Below, piece by piece: positions 31,416-33,602 of a DNA stretch of 33,602 nucleotides. The notes under the pieces are model-generated. The model was not told the origin of the DNA. It did no database searches and saw only the letters and a program-made list of their open reading frames with translations. Made by a program: the position numbers and the translations under genes. The stretch's first letter is position 1; every line of letters starts with the position of its first letter. The stretch is from an uncultured Gammaproteobacteria bacterium (GTDB lineage Bacteria > Pseudomonadota > Gammaproteobacteria > GCA-001735895): assembly GCA_947260025.1 (NCBI GenBank), contig CAMYON010000034.1, forward strand, positions 1-33,602, given 5' to 3'.

Positions 31416-33209
31416 CTACTCCGGCAACCCGGCGGCGCGCAGGCCGTCGAGCATCATGTTCAGGCTTTCCTGGTTGCGCACCGGCCAGCGTTCCCGCAGG
31501 CGCGACACGCTCATGTCGGGCGCCAGCTCCCGCAGTCTGGCGACGGCCTCGCGAGCTTCCTCCATACGCCCCAGCTGAACCAGCGCGGGCGCCATGATGC
31601 GGTAGGTGGTGTCCCAGTCCGGATAGATGCGCGCGGATCGTTTCGTCGCCTCCCAGGCTTCGGCGGGACGGCCGCTCATCAGATGCGACATCGCCGCCAC
31701 GGTATGGAAAAAGAACGCGCCGGGATCGCCCGGGCTTACCCGAATCGCGTCCTCGATACTGGCGAGCGCTTCTTCCGGATATCCCGCTATGTTCATTGCG
31801 GCGCCGACCAGGAACGAAACGAAAGCAATATTCGGGTTGATCTCCCGGGCACGATTGACCGCCTCGAGCCCCTGGTCGTAATCCCGTGCGACCATGACCA
31901 GGGTGAAACCGGCCAGCACCATCACCAGGGCATCGTCGCGGTCGGCGGCAATCGCCTGGCGCGCCAACGCTACCGCGTTAGCGGCATCGTCTTCGCCGTA
32001 GGCACCCCAGGCTCGCGTCACCCGTTCCTCGTAGCCCCAGGCCAGGTAAGCCAGCGCCGGGGCATAGTTCGGGTCGAGTTCCAGGGCCTGGTGCAACAGC
32101 TCCAGTGCCTGCAGGTTCGGTTCGGGGCGGATGGCATAAAGATGCGGCAGCGCCTGCAGGAAAAGATCGTAAGCGCCGATGTCGGTGGGCGGCTTGCGTT
32201 TCGAACGCGCGATTTCGGCCAGGCGCAGCGAGGGTTCGATGGCGCCGACGACGCTTTCGGTAATCCGGTCCTGCAGCGCGAACACGTCCTCGAGATCGCC
32301 GTCGAACTTTTCCGCCCACAGATGGCTGCCGCTTTCGGCCTCGATCAGCTGGCCGGTGATGCGCAGCCGGTTGCCGCTCTTGCGTACGCTGCCTTCCAGC
32401 ACGTAGCGAACCCCCAGCTCACGCGCGATTTCGCGAATGTCGACGTGACGCCCCTTGTAGGCGAAGCTCGAATTGCGCGCGATGACGAGCCACTGCTTGA
32501 TCTGCGACAGCGCGGTGATGATGTCTTCGGCGATGCCGTCGGCAAAGTATTCCTGTTCCGGGTCGTTGCTCATGTTGGCGAAGGGGAGCACGGCGATCGA
32601 CGGTTTGTCGGGGATTTCGCGGCGTTGCGGTTCGCTGCCCCCGGTTGCTGCGCTCGCTTCGGGTAGCGGCAATGCCTGCCCCGGGCGCAGCCGTGCGGCG
32701 AACGCTCTTACCGGGTAATCGAAACCCTTCAGCGTTTGCTCGCCGAGACTGTCGAAGTCGAACGGCATACGGGCCGGCACGGTCTCGGCCACCGAGCCCT
32801 GCACCACGACGCCGCCCGGATCGGCCAATTGCTCGAGGCGCTGCGCCAGCACGACGCCGGCCCCGGTTACCGTGTTATCGGCAACGACCACTTCACCCAG
32901 GCTGACGCCGATGCGCAGTATCGGCTGGATATCGTCCGCCGGCGCCGAATCCGGACCCGACGTCGCGGACTGAAAGGCGATGGCCGCGGCCACCGCGTCG
33001 GACGCGCGCTCGAACTCGGCGACCAGCGCGTCGCCGCGGATTTCTCGGGTATTACCGCCGAAAGCGGTAATCTTCATGGAAAAATCGTGAAACGCGGCCT
33101 GCATCCGTTGATGTGCCAGCGTCTCGTTCTGCTGCACCAGCGCGGTCGATCCGACCACATCGGCGTGCAGGATAACGGCCAGCTTTCGGTGCAACGGATC
33201 TTTGCTCAT
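31416..33209 (-). CDS. Class III adenylate/guanylate cyclase with TolB-like and TPR regions
   Basis: This 597-residue cytoplasmic protein has three parts. Residues about 8-175 are a class III nucleotide cyclase domain, with metal-binding Asp17 in ILHADVVGST and Asp60 in IRGDALVAEF, followed by RIGVSLGEVV. About 215-350 is the TolB-like alpha/beta region KPSIAVLPFANMSNDPEQ...FADGIAEDIITALSQ. About 370-595 is tetratricopeptide repeats (LELLHQALELDPNYAPALAYLA, AREINPN). This architecture is common in rhizobia and marine proteobacteria and should make cAMP or cGMP under control of the repeats. ATG 33209 (MSKDPLHRKLAV) is chosen because upstream sequence is intergenic and lacks family similarity. 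Confidence 0.9.
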   Translation of the reverse strand: MSKDPLHRKLAVILHADVVGSTALVQQNETLAHQRMQAAFHDFSMKITAFGGNTREIRGDALVAEFERASDAVAAAIAFQSATSGPDSAPADDIQPILRIGVSLGEVVVADNTVTGAGVVLAQRLEQLADPGGVVVQGSVAETVPARMPFDFDSLGEQTLKGFDYPVRAFAARLRPGQALPLPEASAATGGSEPQRREIPDKPSIAVLPFANMSNDPEQEYFADGIAEDIITALSQIKQWLVIARNSSFAYKGRHVDIREIARELGVRYVLEGSVRKSGNRLRITGQLIEAESGSHLWAEKFDGDLEDVFALQDRITESVVGAIEPSLRLAEIARSKRKPPTDIGAYDLFLQALPHLYAIRPEPNLQALELLHQALELDPNYAPALAYLAWGYEERVTRAWGAYGEDDAANAVALARQAIAADRDDALVMVLAGFTLVMVARDYDQGLEAVNRAREINPNIAFVSFLVGAAMNIAGYPEEALASIEDAIRVSPGDPGAFFFHTVAAMSHLMSGRPAEAWEATKRSARIYPDWDTTYRIMAPALVQLGRMEEAREAVARLRELAPDMSVSRLRERWPVRNQESLNMMLDGLRAAGLPE

Positions 33210-33378
33210 GCAACCCACGGGTTTTTGCGAAGCGAAAAGTCTATCACAGCGCGCGGGCCGCGATTCATTACAAACCTCGATATGCAAACGCTCGCGCAAG
33301 ATACCCGTCGGGCGCTGACAACCCGGCCGCGATTCTGTAACCTTCGCGGCAAACACTCGATAACAAAGGGGTAGGATC

Positions 33379-33602
33379 ATGCAGTTAATCGGAACGGGTG
33401 TCGGTCGCACCGGCACTTATTCGCTCAAGCTCGCCATCAATCAGCTGGGGTTCGGGCCCTGTCATCATATGGAAGAGGTGCTGCACAATATGCCGGTGCA
33501 GGTGCCGTTGTGGTCGGCCGCGTCGGACGGTGCCGCCGACTGGCAATCGATTTACGATGGTTACCCCAGCGCGGTCGACTGGCCGACCGCGGGATTCTTC
33601 CG
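33379..33602 (+). CDS. Sulfotransferase family protein (partial, N-terminus)
   Basis: The open frame from ATG 33379 runs off the window edge after 74 residues. It begins MQLIGTGVGRTGTYSLKLAI, with GRTGTYSLK as the 5'-phosphosulfate-binding loop of PAPS-dependent sulfotransferases, then LGFGPCHHMEEVL, the characteristic continuation of the sulfotransferase_4 family. GTAGGA (33371-33376) is a close ribosome site. Bacterial members of this branch are common in marine proteobacteria and mostly have unknown acceptors. It diverges from the cyclase gene across about 170 bases that contain an 11-base direct repeat (GGCCGCGATTC at 33256 and 33325). Confidence 0.85.
   Translation, partial: MQLIGTGVGRTGTYSLKLAINQLGFGPCHHMEEVLHNMPVQVPLWSAASDGAADWQSIYDGYPSAVDWPTAGFF

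Noticed and set aside
33256..33335. 11-base direct repeat GGCCGCGATTC upstream of the sulfotransferase gene
   Set aside because: Two copies 69 bases apart in GC-rich sequence could arise by chance and there is no associated mobile element or further copy in the region.

Overview
The window looks like chromosomal DNA of a GC-rich (roughly 58-60%) proteobacterium, most likely a gammaproteobacterium. It has AceK (a gamma/beta-proteobacterial protein), a DUF3302/YiaV-type gene pair, a class III cyclase fused to TolB-like and TPR regions, and many short operons with AGGAGG-type ribosome sites. I see no rRNA, tRNA, CRISPR array, phage gene or transposase.

Layout. 1-147: end of a membrane protein gene with a strong terminator. 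366-1688: acyltransferase-3 membrane protein. 1693-4714 (minus): FAH-family hydrolase, aceK and a small membrane protein in one operon. 4945-5949: ketopantoate-reductase-like gene with its own terminator. 6086-8136: sucCD. 8361-11494: tripartite tricarboxylate transporter (TctC-TctB-TctA). 11504-12250: GntR/FCD regulator. 12307-18904: ThDP-dependent lyase/decarboxylase, formyl-CoA transferase (Frc), stand-alone formyltransferase/10-formyl-THF hydrolase-like protein, formate-THF ligase and a tandem universal stress protein. 19015-23474: two-gene NAD-dependent molybdenum formate dehydrogenase. 23608-26215 (minus): quinone oxidoreductase-like and gamma-glutamyltransferase-like genes. 26409-28797: an uncharacterised 605-residue P-loop protein and a lipoprotein. 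28823-31369 (minus): a short YiaV-like protein, a DUF3302 protein, a secreted Cys-rich protein and a secreted intradiol-dioxygenase-like protein. 31416-33209 (minus): cyclase-TolB-TPR protein. 33379-end: start of a sulfotransferase.

How the genes fit together. The core (about 6.0-23.5 kb) reads as one metabolic locus for an imported carboxylate. The transporter brings in an acid. Frc moves CoA from formyl-CoA to it. The ThDP enzyme splits the acyl-CoA and regenerates formyl-CoA, and formate is released. Formate is then either activated to 10-formyl-THF (Fhs) or oxidised to CO2 with NADH production (formate dehydrogenase). With oxalate as substrate this is the classic Frc/Oxc cycle. However, the ThDP protein lacks the oxalyl-CoA decarboxylase signature and looks like the acetolactate-synthase-type branch that I believe includes bacterial 2-hydroxyacyl-CoA lyases, so the real substrate may be a 2-hydroxy acid. 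A near-identical palindrome, CTGGTATA-N3-TATACCAG, lies before both sucCD and the transporter operon. This suggests common control, plausibly by the GntR/FCD protein encoded in the locus.
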